A stretch of DNA of 64,000 nucleotides from Nitrosomonadales bacterium (GTDB taxonomy: Bacteria > Pseudomonadota > Gammaproteobacteria > Burkholderiales > Gallionellaceae): positions 62,001 to 126,000 of the forward strand of contig JACQFX010000009.1 in assembly GCA_016199835.1 (NCBI GenBank), written 5' to 3'. The notes beneath the pieces were generated by a model that worked only from the letters and a program-made list of their open reading frames with translations, had not been told where the DNA came from and did not search any database. This document shows positions 37,859 to 47,575 of the stretch, in pieces; the stretch's first letter is position 1; each line of letters begins with the position of its first letter. A program made the translations under genes and the position numbers.

Positions 37859-37878
37859 ATCATCAGTGGGGAAAGTTC

Positions 37879-38514
37879 ATGATTAGAAGAATAAAATTCT
37901 TGGGGCGCGTACTGTTTGTTATCGCTTTTTGCGCCGTGGGAGCGGCACAAGCGGCGGAGGGAGATCCTGTAGCAGGAAAGGATAAGTCTGCTTTATGCCA
38001 GGGTTGCCATGGCGAAGATGGCATAAGCGTCAATCCTATGTGCCCCAATCTGGCGGGGCAGTTTCCAAAATATATCGAAAAACAAATACGCGATTTCCAA
38101 TCCGAGCGCCGCACTGATCCCATCATGACCGGAATGGCTCAAGGTATAGAGGAGAAGCAGGATGCCAAAGACATTGCGGCTTATTTCGCGAGCCGTAAAC
38201 GCATGAAAGGCTCCGCCGGCAGCACCAACAAGGAATTGGCGGCCAAGGGTGAGGTCATTTTCCATGGCGGCAACCCGGACACAGGGTTGTACGCATGTTC
38301 TAATTGTCACGGCGAAAACGGCAAAGGCAAGTCGGAAAACAACAATTTATTCCCGGTGATTGGCGGGCAAACCCGCGACTACATCATGAAGCAGTTGAAA
38401 GACCTGCGTAGCGGTGATCGCCACAACGATCCCGCAGGCATGATGGGCAATATCGCCAAGAAAATGTCGGACGCTGAAATAGAAGCTGTGGCGGAGTACG
38501 CAACTGGGCTTTGA
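37879..38514 (+). CDS. Dihaem cytochrome c4-type protein
   Basis: 211 residues with a signal peptide (about 1-25, ending AAQA) and two haem-binding motifs: CQGCH about 15 residues into the mature protein, and CSNCH about 100 residues later. NLAGQFPKYIEKQIRDFQ and GGQTRDYIMKQLKDLRSGDR repeat between the halves, as in cytochrome c4. It is a periplasmic electron carrier to terminal oxidases or nitrogen-oxide reductases. GGGGAAAG precedes the ATG. An FNR-like box and a strong terminator flank the gene, which seems to be a single transcription unit. Confidence 0.92.
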   Translation: MIRRIKFLGRVLFVIAFCAVGAAQAAEGDPVAGKDKSALCQGCHGEDGISVNPMCPNLAGQFPKYIEKQIRDFQSERRTDPIMTGMAQGIEEKQDAKDIAAYFASRKRMKGSAGSTNKELAAKGEVIFHGGNPDTGLYACSNCHGENGKGKSENNNLFPVIGGQTRDYIMKQLKDLRSGDRHNDPAGMMGNIAKKMSDAEIEAVAEYATGL

Positions 38515-38536
38515 TTCCTGCCGTCAGACTGCTCCG

Positions 38537-38575
38537 CAAATGCGCCGTGCTTGCTACGGCGCATTTGTTTTGTGG
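38537..38575 (+). terminator. Rho-independent terminator after cytochrome c gene
   Basis: CAAATGCGCCGT (38537-38548) pairs perfectly with ACGGCGCATTTG (38556-38567) around a seven-base loop and is followed by a T-rich run. It lies 23 bases after the cytochrome stop codon. Confidence 0.85.
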
Positions 38576-38594
38576 TTTTCTCTGGCCTGAAAGT

Positions 38595-39431
38595 ATGACT
38601 CTGCGAATATTGGTACTGATAGTCTTGCTGTATGGGTGGGCGATCCGCCCGGCAGCGGCAATACCTGCTCCGCACCCGGATCATGTCGTAATCGTGATCG
38701 AAGAAAATAAATCATACGCACAGATCATCGACAACCCGGATGCCCCCTATATCAATGCACTGGCCAAACGCGGAACACTGTTCACTCAATCCTATGGGGT
38801 GACCCATCCCAGCCAACCCAATTACCTTGCCCTGTTCTCAGGTTCCACGCATAACGTCAACGGCAATGCCTGCCCGCTTGAACTGGAAGGCGACAACCTT
38901 GCCGTTGTACTGCAAAGAAAAGGGCTGGACTTCACCAGTTATGCCGAATCCATGCCCACAGCAGGCTTCCGGAACTGTGTGGAGAAATCGTATTATCGCA
39001 AGCACAACCCCGTGGCAAACTGGAAGAATTTGGCCGCACTCAACCAGCCTTTCCAGGTTTTTCCTCGCGACTTCGGGAAATTACCCGCCGTGACGCTGGT
39101 AATTCCCGATCAACGCAATGACATGCACGATGGAAGTGTAGCGCATGGCGATGCGTGGCTGGCAGAACACATCGAATCCTATGCACAATGGGCAATGAGC
39201 CACAATAGTCTGCTGGTTGTTACCTGGGATGAAGATGATGGTTCGGCGGACAATCACGTCGCCACGATGTTTATCGGCCCCATGGTCAAACCCGGACGCA
39301 GCGCACAACGCATCGATCATTACAATGTTTTGCGTACCGTTGAAGAAATGTTTGGGCTATCCTATCTGGGAGACAGCGCACGAGTATTATCCATCAGTGA
39401 AGTCTGGCAGGGTGCCCGGCAAGAAAATTGA
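38595..39431 (+). CDS. Secreted phosphoesterase, acid phosphatase/phospholipase C-like
   Basis: 278 residues from the ATG at 38595, which gives a clean signal peptide (TLRILVLIVLLYGWAIRPAAA); the longer reading starts with TTG inside the terminator. HPDHVVIVIEENKSYAQII is the family's metal-binding start, GVTHPSQPNYLALFSGS holds the substrate loop, and VTWDEDDGSADNHV and KPGRSAQRIDHYNVLRTVEEMFGL are the late metal sites. Probably periplasmic or secreted, releasing phosphate from an unknown ester. The next gene begins two bases after its stop codon. Confidence 0.88.
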   Translation: MTLRILVLIVLLYGWAIRPAAAIPAPHPDHVVIVIEENKSYAQIIDNPDAPYINALAKRGTLFTQSYGVTHPSQPNYLALFSGSTHNVNGNACPLELEGDNLAVVLQRKGLDFTSYAESMPTAGFRNCVEKSYYRKHNPVANWKNLAALNQPFQVFPRDFGKLPAVTLVIPDQRNDMHDGSVAHGDAWLAEHIESYAQWAMSHNSLLVVTWDEDDGSADNHVATMFIGPMVKPGRSAQRIDHYNVLRTVEEMFGLSYLGDSARVLSISEVWQGARQEN

Positions 39432-39432
39432 T

Positions 39433-40164
39433 ATGACAGCCATTCCCATTCAACTGAAAAATCAGGCAAGGCATATATTCTTTGGGCTGGCTACAGCTAT
39501 CACTTTTTCCGCAATCAACACCAATGCCCACGCTGGCCTGCCTGAAGCAAAAGCAGCGTACCAGAGAAAAGATTTCGATACCGCAGAAAAAGAACTGGAG
39601 TCTCTGGTGGCTCAGGGCATACCGGAAGCCGAGTTTCTGGTTGCGCAGATGTTCGAGAATGGCGAGGGCGTGCAGCAAAACAATATGGAGGCAATGTCCT
39701 GGTACCACAAGGCGGCCTCACATGGATATGCGCCTGCGCAGAACAATCTTGGGTGGCTATATGAAAAAGGCACTGGCATCGGATCGCCGCTAAGCTATCC
39801 AGAAGCTGCGAAGTGGTATGGCAAGGCAGCAGAACAGGGCTATGCTATAGCACAATACAATCTTGGACTGCTGTATTACATCGGCAAAAATAATTTCCCG
39901 CGCAATTTCAAGGCAGCTGCTGCGTGGTATACGAAAGCGGCCGATCAAGGCATGGTTGCTGCGCAACTGGCCTTGGGGAATATGTATGAAAATGGGATAG
40001 GCGTGCATAGTCTCGTGCAGGCCTACAAGTGGTACAGCCTGGCCGCAAGCGCAGGAAACGAAGCGGGCAAGACCAATAAAAAACTGGTCGAGAAAAAACT
40101 CGATCCGGATCTGCTCCAGGAAGCACAAGACCTGGTGCAGGAATGGCAAGCCAACCACAAGTAA
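39433..40164 (+). CDS. Sel1-repeat (TPR-like) periplasmic protein
   Basis: 243 residues: an N-terminal signal-like segment (IFFGLATAITFSAINTNAHA), then about five Sel1 repeats of roughly 36 residues, such as AMSWYHKAASHGYAPAQNNLGWLYEKGTG split over two turns, AAKWYGKAAEQGYAIAQYNLG, and AYKWYSLAAS. Such solenoids bind proteins. The ATG at 39433 follows the phosphoesterase stop by one base, suggesting co-transcription. The partner is unknown. Confidence 0.88.
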   Translation: MTAIPIQLKNQARHIFFGLATAITFSAINTNAHAGLPEAKAAYQRKDFDTAEKELESLVAQGIPEAEFLVAQMFENGEGVQQNNMEAMSWYHKAASHGYAPAQNNLGWLYEKGTGIGSPLSYPEAAKWYGKAAEQGYAIAQYNLGLLYYIGKNNFPRNFKAAAAWYTKAADQGMVAAQLALGNMYENGIGVHSLVQAYKWYSLAASAGNEAGKTNKKLVEKKLDPDLLQEAQDLVQEWQANHK

Positions 40165-40191
40165 ACCGTATCCGTGAATCCGTAAGACCGC

Positions 40192-41589
40192 CTAATCCCC
40201 GCTCCCGTCCAGCCCCAGCTCCTGAACCTTGCGCGTCAGCGTATTGCGGCCCATGCCCAGCAGAGTCGCTGCTTCGATACGCCTGCCACCAGTATATTGC
40301 AGCGCCTGTGTGATAAGCGTGCCCTCAAATTGACGGCTCAGGCTATCGAGGATGTTCTGGTCGCCGCGCTGCAAGGCGAGCGTGACTTGCTGCGCCAGTG
40401 CCGTGCGCCAATCGCCTGACAGCACACCATCCACCCGGGTCTCGCGCCATTCCGGCGGCAAATCGTCGATCTCGATCTGTTGCGTAGGCGTCATCACGGT
40501 GAGCCAGTGACACAGGTTTTCCAGTTGCCGTACATTGCCTGGAATGTCTTGCGCCATCAGGTATTGGATAGCGCTCTCGCTCAAAACCTTTTGTTCCACA
40601 CCAAGTTCATGCGCGCTCTTCTGGAGGAAATACTTTGCAAGCAGCGGGATGTCTTCGCGCCGTTCACGCAATGGCGGCAAACGTAAACGGATCACGTTAA
40701 GGCGATGGAATAAATCTTCGCGGAACAGTCCCTGCTTCACGCGCTCGTCCAGATTCTGGTGGGTAGCCGCAATGATGCGCACATTAGCCTTGATCGGCTG
40801 GTGCCCGCCGACACGGTAATAGTTGCCATCGGACAGCACGCGCAGCAAACGCGTCTGCAATTCTGCAGGCATGTCGCCGATTTCGTCGAGAAACAGCGTG
40901 CCGCCCTCCGCTTGCTCGAAACGCCCGCGCCGCGTTGCCGTAGCGCCGGTGAAAGCGCCGCGCTCATGGCCGAATAGTTCCGACTCCAGCAGATCCTTCG
41001 GAATAGCAGCGGTGTTGATAGCTACGAATGGCGCATCCTTGCGTGGACTGTGACGATGCAGCGCATGCGCCACGAGCTCCTTGCCAGTGCCGGATTCACC
41101 GTTGATCAGCACGGTGGCATGTGATTGCGAAAGTCTGCCGATGGCGCGGAACACTTCCTGCATGGCTGGCGCATGCCCCAAAATGTCTGGCGGAACGAGC
41201 GCATCTTCGCTTGAAGCATTTTTGCGTTGGCTTTGTTCCAGCGCACGCCGTATCAGTTCGACCGCATGATTGACATCGAACGGCTTGGGCAAGTATTCAA
41301 AGGCGCCTCCCTGAAAAGCCGAAACCGCGCTTTCCAAATCAGAGTACGCCGTCATGATGATGACCGGCAGGTTGGGATAGCGTTCGTGCAGATCCTGCAA
41401 CATATCCAGCCCTGAGCTGCCAGGCATGCGGATATCGCTGATCACCATCTGCGGCGCGCCCTGTGCGAGCGCGCCCATGGCTTCGTTGGCTGAAGCAAAG
41501 CTCTTGAACTCAATGCTTTCGCGCGCCAATGCTTTTTCCAGCACCCAACGGATGGAACGATCATCGTCTATGATCCAGACTGGTTTCAT
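40192..41589 (-). CDS. ntrC: Nitrogen regulation response regulator NtrC
   Basis: Sigma-54-dependent activator of nitrogen-scavenging genes. 465 residues: a receiver domain (1-120) with phospho-acceptor D52 in ISDIRMPG; an AAA+ domain (about 140-375) with Walker A GESGTGKE, the sigma-54 contact loop GAFTGA and ELFGHERG; and a Fis-type helix-turn-helix (about 420-462, [14 protein letters not shown]). It follows ntrB by 62 bases on the same strand. Its probable target is the sigma-54 promoter upstream of glnA. Confidence 0.96.
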   Translation of the reverse strand: MKPVWIIDDDRSIRWVLEKALARESIEFKSFASANEAMGALAQGAPQMVISDIRMPGSSGLDMLQDLHERYPNLPVIIMTAYSDLESAVSAFQGGAFEYLPKPFDVNHAVELIRRALEQSQRKNASSEDALVPPDILGHAPAMQEVFRAIGRLSQSHATVLINGESGTGKELVAHALHRHSPRKDAPFVAINTAAIPKDLLESELFGHERGAFTGATATRRGRFEQAEGGTLFLDEIGDMPAELQTRLLRVLSDGNYYRVGGHQPIKANVRIIAATHQNLDERVKQGLFREDLFHRLNVIRLRLPPLRERREDIPLLAKYFLQKSAHELGVEQKVLSESAIQYLMAQDIPGNVRQLENLCHWLTVMTPTQQIEIDDLPPEWRETRVDGVLSGDWRTALAQQVTLALQRGDQNILDSLSRQFEGTLITQALQYTGGRRIEAATLLGMGRNTLTRKVQELGLDGSGD

Positions 41590-41651
41590 ATTGTGGTACT
41601 CATAAAGTTAAACTAAACTTCTTGTAGACTATGGAAGGTGTTTTTAAAGTT

Positions 41652-42692
41652 TCATTGCACCGGCAGCATCACGGTAAAACAGGTACGTCCCGGTTCGCTG
41701 TCGAACTCTATGCTGCCCCTGTGCTGGCTGACGAAGTCCTGAGCCAGGGTCAACCCCAGACCATGCCCATCCGCGCGTCCCGATACCAACGGATAAAATA
41801 TCTTGTCGTGCAAATGCCCCGGTACGCCCGGGCCATTGTCCATGATCTGCACCATCACCGCCAGACGATGCAATTTTTTCATCAGCGTGACCTGGCGCGC
41901 GATGCGCGTGCGCAGCACGATAATGCCACGACCCTGCATGGCCTGCGCCGCATTGCGCACGATATTGAGCATCACCTGGATCAATTGTTCCTTGTCACCC
42001 TGTAGCGGCGGCAGGCTGATATCGTAATCGCGCTGTATGGTGAGATCCGCAGGCATCTCGGCCAGCACCAGACTGCGCACACGCTCCAGCACTTCATGGA
42101 TGTTGAGCGCGCTCAGATCCGGCACATGTTGCGGCGTGAGCAGCTTTTCCATGAGCGAGCGCAAGCGGTCGGCCTCCTGGATCACCACCTGGGTATACTC
42201 GCGCAATGCCGGTTTTTCCAGCTCCTGTTCCAGCAATTGCGCCGCACCGCGTATGCCGCCCAATGGGTTCTTGATCTCATGCGCCAGGTTGCGCAACAGC
42301 AGGCGGTTAGCCTGGGTCTGATCCAGCATCTGCTCTTCGCGTGCGAGTTTCAGCGGCCTGTCCATGGGATGAAATTCGAGCAGCAGATAGTGCTTGCCCG
42401 ATTGCAGCGGCGTGGCCGCACAGCGCAAGTGCAATTTACCGTGCGCGTGTATGCCCAGCGTCAGGTCATGTTCGATGTAACTGGCGTTGTTGTTCAGCGC
42501 CTGCTGCATCGCCGTAACAAGCTGCTCGGTGTGGGTAAAGGCATGCTGCACCGGATGGCCGACCAGATTCTTGCTGCTCAGCGCGAACAGGCTTTCCGCT
42601 GCCGGATTGAGATAGGCGATACGCGACTGTTCATCCAGCAGAATGACCGCCGTGGCGAGGTGTTCGAGAGTGGGAAGAAAAGTATCCGGCAT
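41652..42692 (-). CDS. ntrB: Nitrogen regulation sensor kinase NtrB
   Basis: Soluble histidine kinase that phosphorylates or dephosphorylates NtrC under PII control. 346 residues: a PAS domain (about 5-110), then HisKA with the phospho-acceptor His in NLAHEIKNPLGGIRGAAQL, and a HATPase domain with IVRNAAQAM (N box) and MDNGPGVPGH plus GRADGHGLGLTLA (G boxes). There is no membrane segment, as expected. It is separated from glnA by a DUF4124 gene and a terminator, so ntrBC may have its own promoter. Confidence 0.95.
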   Translation of the reverse strand: MPDTFLPTLEHLATAVILLDEQSRIAYLNPAAESLFALSSKNLVGHPVQHAFTHTEQLVTAMQQALNNNASYIEHDLTLGIHAHGKLHLRCAATPLQSGKHYLLLEFHPMDRPLKLAREEQMLDQTQANRLLLRNLAHEIKNPLGGIRGAAQLLEQELEKPALREYTQVVIQEADRLRSLMEKLLTPQHVPDLSALNIHEVLERVRSLVLAEMPADLTIQRDYDISLPPLQGDKEQLIQVMLNIVRNAAQAMQGRGIIVLRTRIARQVTLMKKLHRLAVMVQIMDNGPGVPGHLHDKIFYPLVSGRADGHGLGLTLAQDFVSQHRGSIEFDSEPGRTCFTVMLPVQ

Positions 42693-42743
42693 AAGTATTT
42701 CCTAAGCAGGGAATATGCCAGAAAATTGCCGTGTGAGTGATGA

Positions 42744-43220
42744 TTACTTGAGGTTGGCGAGTTCGGACTTGAGCGCGTCTATATTCTTTTCATGTAACAT
42801 CACTTCGTTACGCTGTGTCTTTATCGTCTCTTCGTATTTGGCCGCATCGCGCTGAACATTGCCATCCTTGCTGCGGTACATCCCCGGACTCGCTTCGCTG
42901 TTCTTCAGGCTCTGACGCGCTTCGGCCAGCAGCTTCTCTTCCGCAGTCATCTCGGCGCCCAGTATTTTGCGGCGCATGCTATCGCGGCTCTTTTGCATGT
43001 TGCCGTCCACTTTTGGAAAGTCGGCCGGACTGGCCTTATTGCGCGCGCGCGCCGGAGGTGCCATTACAGGCAATGGTTCCAGATTGAGTTTCTTCGCACC
43101 ATTCCTCGGCGTGCTTGAGTACGTGACATGGCCGTCGGCATCAACATATTTGTAGATTTCTGCTTGCGCGCAGCCAATATAAGCAACGCACAACAACGCG
43201 AACTGTAAACGTGGCTTCAT
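42744..43220 (-). CDS. DUF4124-domain periplasmic protein
   Basis: 158 residues from the ATG at 43220. A signal peptide (about 1-20, ending CAQA) is followed by a short DUF4124 domain, EIYKYVDADGHVTYSSTPRNG. The rest is charged and helical (KLLAEARQSLKNS, and a C-terminal coiled coil NEVMLHEKNIDALKSELANL). It sits between glnA and ntrB, a placement seen in related genomes. Function unknown; a nitrogen-regulatory role is suggested only by position. Confidence 0.82.
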   Translation of the reverse strand: MKPRLQFALLCVAYIGCAQAEIYKYVDADGHVTYSSTPRNGAKKLNLEPLPVMAPPARARNKASPADFPKVDGNMQKSRDSMRRKILGAEMTAEEKLLAEARQSLKNSEASPGMYRSKDGNVQRDAAKYEETIKTQRNEVMLHEKNIDALKSELANLK

Positions 43221-43286
43221 TGAATTCCTGCAGGTACCCATGTACGCGAAGTATAGGTTAAAGCCAGATGCCGTGACAAACGACAA

Positions 43287-43319
43287 CTATAAAAACAAAC
43301 GGGGCCTTGCGGCCCCGTT
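43287..43319 (-). terminator. Rho-independent terminator after glnA
   Basis: On the minus strand AACGGGGCC pairs with GGCCCCGTT around a four-base GCAA loop, followed by TGTTTTTATAG. It starts 20 bases after the glnA stop codon and separates glnA from the DUF4124-ntrBC genes. Confidence 0.88.
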
Positions 43320-43339
43320 ATCTGCCTGATGCAAACAGC

Positions 43340-44755
43340 TTACAGGCTGTAGTACATATCGAACTCGACCGGGTGCGTCGTCATGCGGATGCGGTTCACT
43401 TCGTCCATCTTCAATGTGATGTAAGCATCAATGAAGTCGCTGGAGAACACACCGCCACGGGTCAGGAAGTCGCGATCCTTGTCCAGCGCGGCCAATGCTT
43501 CATCCAGCGAGGCGCACACGGTTGGGATCTTTGCGTCTTCTTCCGGAGGTAGGTCGTACAGATTCTTGTCGGCTGGATCGCCGGGGTGAATCTTGTTCTG
43601 GATACCGTCCAGACCCGCCATCAGCAGCGCCGAGAAACACAGGTAAGGATTGGAAGAAGGATCCGGGAAACGTGTCTCGATGCGGCGCGCCTTGTCGCTG
43701 GCCACATGCGGGATACGGATCGAGGCGGAGCGGTTCTTCGCCGAATAAGCCAGCTTGACCGGCGCTTCGTAGTGCGGAACCAGGCGCTTGTAGGAGTTGG
43801 TGCCGGGGTTGGTGATCGCGTTCAATGCCTTGGCATGCTTGATGATACCGCCGATGTAGTACAACGCGGTTTCGGACAGGCCAGCATAGCCATTGCCTGC
43901 AAACAGGTTCTTGCCGTCTTTCCAGATGGACTGGTGCACGTGCATGCCGGAGCCGTTGTCACCGACGATGGGTTTGGGCATGAAGGTGGCGGTCTTGCCG
44001 TACTGGTGTGCGACGTTGTGCACCACGTACTTCAGGATCTGTGTCCAGTCGGCGCGCTTCACCAGCGTGTTGAACCGGGTGCCGATCTCGCACTGGCCCG
44101 CAGTCGCAACTTCATGGTGATGCACTTCAACGGGGATGCCGATCTCTTCCAGCGCCAGACACATCGCAGCGCGAATGTCGTTCAGGCTATCCACAGGAGG
44201 CACGGGGAAATAGCCGCCCTTGACGGTCGGACGGTGACCGGTATTGCCGCCGTCAAACTTTTCGGAGGATGCCCAAGCGGCTTCTTCGGAATTGACCTTG
44301 AGCGAGCAGCCCGACATATCGATATGCCAGTTCACTGAATCGAAAATGAAGAATTCGGGTTCCGGACCGAAGTAGGCGGTATCGCCCAGTCCTGAGGATT
44401 TCAAATAGGCTTCGGCACGCTTGGCGATGGAACGCGGATCGCGGTCATAACCCTTGCCGTCGGACGGCTCGACCACGTCGCAGGACAGAATCATGGTCGT
44501 CTCGTCCATGAACGGATCGATGTAAGCGGAGTCTGGGTCCGGCATCAACAGCATGTCGGAAGCCTGAATGCCTTTCCAGCCCGCGATGGAAGAACCATCG
44601 AATGCATGGCCTTCTTCAAACTTGTCCATACCGAAAGCACTGACCGGCACGCCGACGTGCTGTTCCTTGCCACGGGTATCGGTAAAACGGAAATCCACGA
44701 ATTTGACTTCGTTTTCTTTGACTAACTTCAGAACGTCTGCTGCCGACTTGGCCAT
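43340..44755 (-). CDS. glnA: Glutamine synthetase, type I
   Basis: ATP-dependent ligation of ammonia to glutamate. 471 residues from the ATG at 44755, matching the GSI dodecamer subunit. [14 protein letters not shown] and [12 protein letters not shown] open the N-terminal domain; [21 protein letters not shown] is the ATP-site signature; [10 protein letters not shown] near the end contains the adenylylation Tyr, so the enzyme is of the GlnE-regulated beta class. A sigma-54 promoter lies upstream and a terminator downstream, so it can be transcribed alone. Confidence 0.97.
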   Translation of the reverse strand: MAKSAADVLKLVKENEVKFVDFRFTDTRGKEQHVGVPVSAFGMDKFEEGHAFDGSSIAGWKGIQASDMLLMPDPDSAYIDPFMDETTMILSCDVVEPSDGKGYDRDPRSIAKRAEAYLKSSGLGDTAYFGPEPEFFIFDSVNWHIDMSGCSLKVNSEEAAWASSEKFDGGNTGHRPTVKGGYFPVPPVDSLNDIRAAMCLALEEIGIPVEVHHHEVATAGQCEIGTRFNTLVKRADWTQILKYVVHNVAHQYGKTATFMPKPIVGDNGSGMHVHQSIWKDGKNLFAGNGYAGLSETALYYIGGIIKHAKALNAITNPGTNSYKRLVPHYEAPVKLAYSAKNRSASIRIPHVASDKARRIETRFPDPSSNPYLCFSALLMAGLDGIQNKIHPGDPADKNLYDLPPEEDAKIPTVCASLDEALAALDKDRDFLTRGGVFSSDFIDAYITLKMDEVNRIRMTTHPVEFDMYYSL

Positions 44756-44828
44756 AACTCTTCTCCCAATAAACGTAACAACCACTCACAAAAGCAACCA
44801 GAAACTTGGAAACCCCGGACGGGATTTC

Positions 44829-44844
44829 AGCATGAAACATGCCA
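44829..44844 (-). promoter_or_regulatory. Sigma-54 promoter of glnA
   Basis: On the minus strand TGGCATGTTTCATGCT fits TGGCACG-N4-TTGCW, with GG (-24) and GC (-12) correctly ten bases apart and two mismatches. The predicted start lies near 44817, about 60 bases before the ATG. No convincing NtrC enhancer was seen within the next 100 bases. Confidence 0.65.
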
Positions 44845-44894
44845 CGGCTCCGCTACGCCAAAGCGCGCATTTTGCCATATCCGACCGGACAAAT

Positions 44895-44927
44895 GGATAA
44901 AAATATGCGCCCCGAACTGGGGCGCAT
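44895..44927 (-). terminator. Rho-independent terminator after the CDF transporter gene
   Basis: ATGCGCCCC and GGGGCGCAT (nine perfect pairs, five-base loop) are followed on the minus strand by ATTTTTATCC. It lies 15 bases after the transporter stop and just upstream of the glnA promoter, insulating the two genes. Confidence 0.88.
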
Positions 44928-44942
44928 GCCGCTACACCCGCA

Positions 44943-46133
44943 CTATTCCTGTGCGTGGCTGCGGTGCAAGTGGATCGCGCGGAAATAGGGATCATCCACA
45001 ACGATCGCGTTGCAGCGTCGTTGCAAGGCCTCTATCTGAGCCAAGTCGGGATAACTTGCAAAATCAAGGAAAACGTCAACGTCTATTTTGCCATCCAGAT
45101 AATGCAGCAAGATACGTCCGCCTTGCGGCAGATCCTCGCCCAGCCTCCCGGCCAAGTGTTTAAGCAGGGCATCGCGGCTGGGCAGGCGGGCATTGGGCCG
45201 CGTCAGGGAATCATCTTCCGGATCGATATGCACCATGACATCCAGCACATGGTGCTTGCGCAGCACCGCCTGCCGCGCAGTCTCGGCAATATAATGTCCC
45301 TCGGATACGCTGATCTTTGGATCGACCAGTACGTGCGCATCCACGAGTGCATTGTCGGCCATTTTGCGCGTGCGCAATTCGTGCAGGCCGCACACGCCCG
45401 GCGTCGCCAGCAATGTGGCGCGTATAGCCTCCACTTCTTCAGCGGACAGCCCGGTATCTATTAGCTCGGCCAACGCTTCAAGCGCCAGCTTGCCACCCAT
45501 GTGCGCGATCATCACGCCCACCACGGCAGCGGCGATCAGGTCAAGAAAGGTATAGCCCAGCAAGTTGCCCGCAATGCCCACCACGACCACGAGCGAAGAC
45601 GCGGCATCGGAACGCGCATGCCAGGCATTGGCCACCAGCATCTGCGAACGCACGCGCCTGGCTACCGCCAGCATGTAACGGAACATGCCCTCCTTGGCAG
45701 CCAGCGCGACAAACGCAATCCATAACGTCAGCGGATGCACTGGCTGCACCAATTCCGGATGCTGCAAACGCGTCCCGGCAGCGACCAGCAGCGCCACGCC
45801 AAGCGCTGCAAGCGCCGCACCGAGTATCAGCGTAGCAGCCGTCTCGACGCGCGCGTGACCATAAGGATGATCGGCATCAGCATGACGATTGCCGTGACGG
45901 TTTGCGAACAGCACCATGACATCAGCCAGCAGATCGGACAAGGAGTGCAGGCCATCCGCCATCAAGGATTGCGAACGCCCGAAATAACCCGCAACCACTT
46001 GCATCACGGTCAGCAGCAGATTAATGATGATGCTGACCCAGGTGCTTTTCTGCGCAGCAGCAAAACGCTCCGGATTGGCTGGTTCAAAGGCTGCGGAGAT
46101 CTTATGGGCAGAGTCGTGTGGGTGATTTTTCAT
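44943..46133 (-). CDS. Cation diffusion facilitator (CDF) metal transporter
   Basis: 396-residue proton-coupled divalent-metal exporter of the inner membrane. Six hydrophobic segments lie between residues 30 and 215. SLMADGLHSLSDLLADVMVLF (TM2) and AWHARSDAASSLVVVVGI (TM5) carry the metal-site residues D and HxxxD. DHPYGHARVE is the family loop. A cytoplasmic domain follows (about 220-300), and roughly 90 extra C-terminal residues lack a known motif. The ATG at 46133 is chosen because earlier in-frame codons lack similarity. It diverges from the rhodanese gene. Zn, Fe or Mn specificity is unclear. Confidence 0.91.
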   Translation of the reverse strand: MKNHPHDSAHKISAAFEPANPERFAAAQKSTWVSIIINLLLTVMQVVAGYFGRSQSLMADGLHSLSDLLADVMVLFANRHGNRHADADHPYGHARVETAATLILGAALAALGVALLVAAGTRLQHPELVQPVHPLTLWIAFVALAAKEGMFRYMLAVARRVRSQMLVANAWHARSDAASSLVVVVGIAGNLLGYTFLDLIAAAVVGVMIAHMGGKLALEALAELIDTGLSAEEVEAIRATLLATPGVCGLHELRTRKMADNALVDAHVLVDPKISVSEGHYIAETARQAVLRKHHVLDVMVHIDPEDDSLTRPNARLPSRDALLKHLAGRLGEDLPQGGRILLHYLDGKIDVDVFLDFASYPDLAQIEALQRRCNAIVVDDPYFRAIHLHRSHAQE

Positions 46134-46196
46134 TGCGGATGCGATAGTATGCGACGCTTTGTATACAGCATAACACTTGCCCCAAGACTGGTCACC

Positions 46197-46649
46197 ATGA
46201 GCACAATCACAGAAATACTCAGCGCCGCGCAACAGCGCGCCAAGGAAATGAATCTGCCTTATGAAGGCGCCCTGACCCCGGAAGAGGCCTGCCGCATTAT
46301 GGAAGCTGCGCCCGGTGCCAAACTCGTGGACGTGCGCACGCGCGCCGAACTTGACTGGGTAGGCCGCATCCCCGATGCGGTCGAAGTCGAATGGGTCAGC
46401 TATCCCGGCATGAAACCCAATCCGAACTTCATGGCACAACTGGAACAGCAGGTGGAAAAAGAAGCGCTGACCATGTTCATCTGTCGCAGCGGGGTGCGCT
46501 CGCACAACGCCGCCGCGCTGGCCACCCAGGCTGGCTATAGAGACTGCTACAACGTGCTCGAAGGGTTCGAAGGCGACAAGGACATCGCAGAACATCGCAA
46601 CACCAAGGAAGGCTGGCGCAAGGCCGGGTTACCCTGGAAGCAGGGTTGA
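46197..46649 (+). CDS. Rhodanese-domain sulfurtransferase
   Basis: 150 residues, a single cytoplasmic rhodanese domain. LVDVRTRAELDWVGRIPDAVEVEW is the substrate-binding half, and FICRSGVRSHNAAALA carries the catalytic Cys in the CRSGxRS loop. The C-terminal EGFEGDKDIAEHRNTKEGWRKAGLPW is typical of small proteobacterial rhodaneses. The first 35 residues form a helical extension. It ends just before a palindrome that separates it from convergent uppP. The sulfur acceptor is unknown. Confidence 0.9.
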   Translation: MSTITEILSAAQQRAKEMNLPYEGALTPEEACRIMEAAPGAKLVDVRTRAELDWVGRIPDAVEVEWVSYPGMKPNPNFMAQLEQQVEKEALTMFICRSGVRSHNAAALATQAGYRDCYNVLEGFEGDKDIAEHRNTKEGWRKAGLPWKQG

Positions 46650-46655
46650 TCCATT

Positions 46656-46685
46656 GGTAGGTGCGAGAATTCATTCGCACCCACC
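46656..46685. repeat. GAATTC-centred palindrome, copy 1, between convergent genes
   Basis: GGTAGGTGCGA pairs with TCGCACCCACC (one mismatch) around GAATTCAT. It shares the TGCGA...AATTCATTCGCA core with the element at 47825-47850. It lies between the stops of the rhodanese and uppP genes and may end both transcripts. Confidence 0.7.
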
Positions 46686-46696
46686 AGTTCTTCAAA

Positions 46697-47521
46697 TTAA
46701 CTCGCCGACCAGTTCACCATCCCGCTGTACGCTGTTCCCAGCACCAGCAGCCCGAACACGATGCGGTACCACGCGAATACCGTGAAATCGTGTCGGCTGA
46801 TATAGCGCAACAGCCAGCGCACGCACAGAAACGCGCTCACGAAAGAAGTGATGCCGCCCACCGCGAACATGCTCCAGTCCTGCGCATGGAATAGCTCGCG
46901 GTATTTCACCACTTCGTAGACCGTCGCACCGAATAGCGTGGGGATGGCGAGGAAGAAAGAAAATTCCGTCGCCGCCTTGCGCGACAGTCCGAAGAACAGG
47001 CCGCCGATGATGGTCGAACCCGAACGCGACATACCGGGGATTAGCGCCAGTGTCTGCGCACAGCCCACCTTCAACGCATCCTGCCAGCCCATATCGTCCA
47101 CCGTTTCCACGGTGATCCTGTGCTCGCGTTTCTCCGCCCACAGGATGACCAGTCCACCGATGATGAACGCCAGCGCCACCGGCACCGGCGCGAACAGATG
47201 CGCCTTGATCGCCTTGGCGAACAACAGCCCCAGCATGGCGGCGGGCAGGAAAGCGACAAATACATTGACCGCAAAACGTTGCGCCGCCTGCTCGCGCGGC
47301 AAGCCGCTCACCACCGCCAGTATCTTCGCGCGGAACTCCCAGCACACCGCCAATATCGCCGCGAACTGAATCACGATCTCGAACACCTTGCCCTTCTCGT
47401 CATTGAAGTCGAGCAGGTCACCCGCCAGAATCAGGTGGCCCGTGCTGGAAATGGGTAAAAATTCGGTAAGACCTTCGACCACGCCAAGGATGGCGGCTTT
47501 GATGAGTAGTGCTATGTCCAT
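46697..47521 (-). CDS. uppP: Undecaprenyl-diphosphatase
   Basis: Integral membrane enzyme recycling undecaprenyl diphosphate to the monophosphate carrier used for peptidoglycan and O-antigen. 274 residues, about eight hydrophobic segments. [20 protein letters not shown] (14-33) is the first BacA signature with the catalytic Glu residues, and [18 protein letters not shown] is the second with the essential Arg-Ser. It is a separate unit from the polysaccharide locus, though it sustains the same lipid carrier pool. Confidence 0.96.
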   Translation of the reverse strand: MDIALLIKAAILGVVEGLTEFLPISSTGHLILAGDLLDFNDEKGKVFEIVIQFAAILAVCWEFRAKILAVVSGLPREQAAQRFAVNVFVAFLPAAMLGLLFAKAIKAHLFAPVPVALAFIIGGLVILWAEKREHRITVETVDDMGWQDALKVGCAQTLALIPGMSRSGSTIIGGLFFGLSRKAATEFSFFLAIPTLFGATVYEVVKYRELFHAQDWSMFAVGGITSFVSAFLCVRWLLRYISRHDFTVFAWYRIVFGLLVLGTAYSGMVNWSAS

Positions 47522-47550
47522 GAGAGGGGGTAGAGATGAAGCGGGCCGTT

Positions 47551-47572
47551 CGCCCTGAGTCTGTCGAAGGGC
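47551..47572. repeat. Short interspersed repeat CGCCCTGAG-N-GAAGGGC
   Basis: CGCCCTGAGTCTGTCGAAGGGC is a widespread proteobacterial intergenic repeat with GCCCT/AGGGC arms. One copy lies between the uppP start and the DUF1289 gene stop. Confidence 0.6.
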
Positions 47573-47575
47573 AGA

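Noticed and set aside
46134-46595. 154-residue N-terminal extension of the CDF transporter
   Set aside because: The extension is antisense to the rhodanese gene and lacks similarity; the ATG at 46133 gives the normal start.
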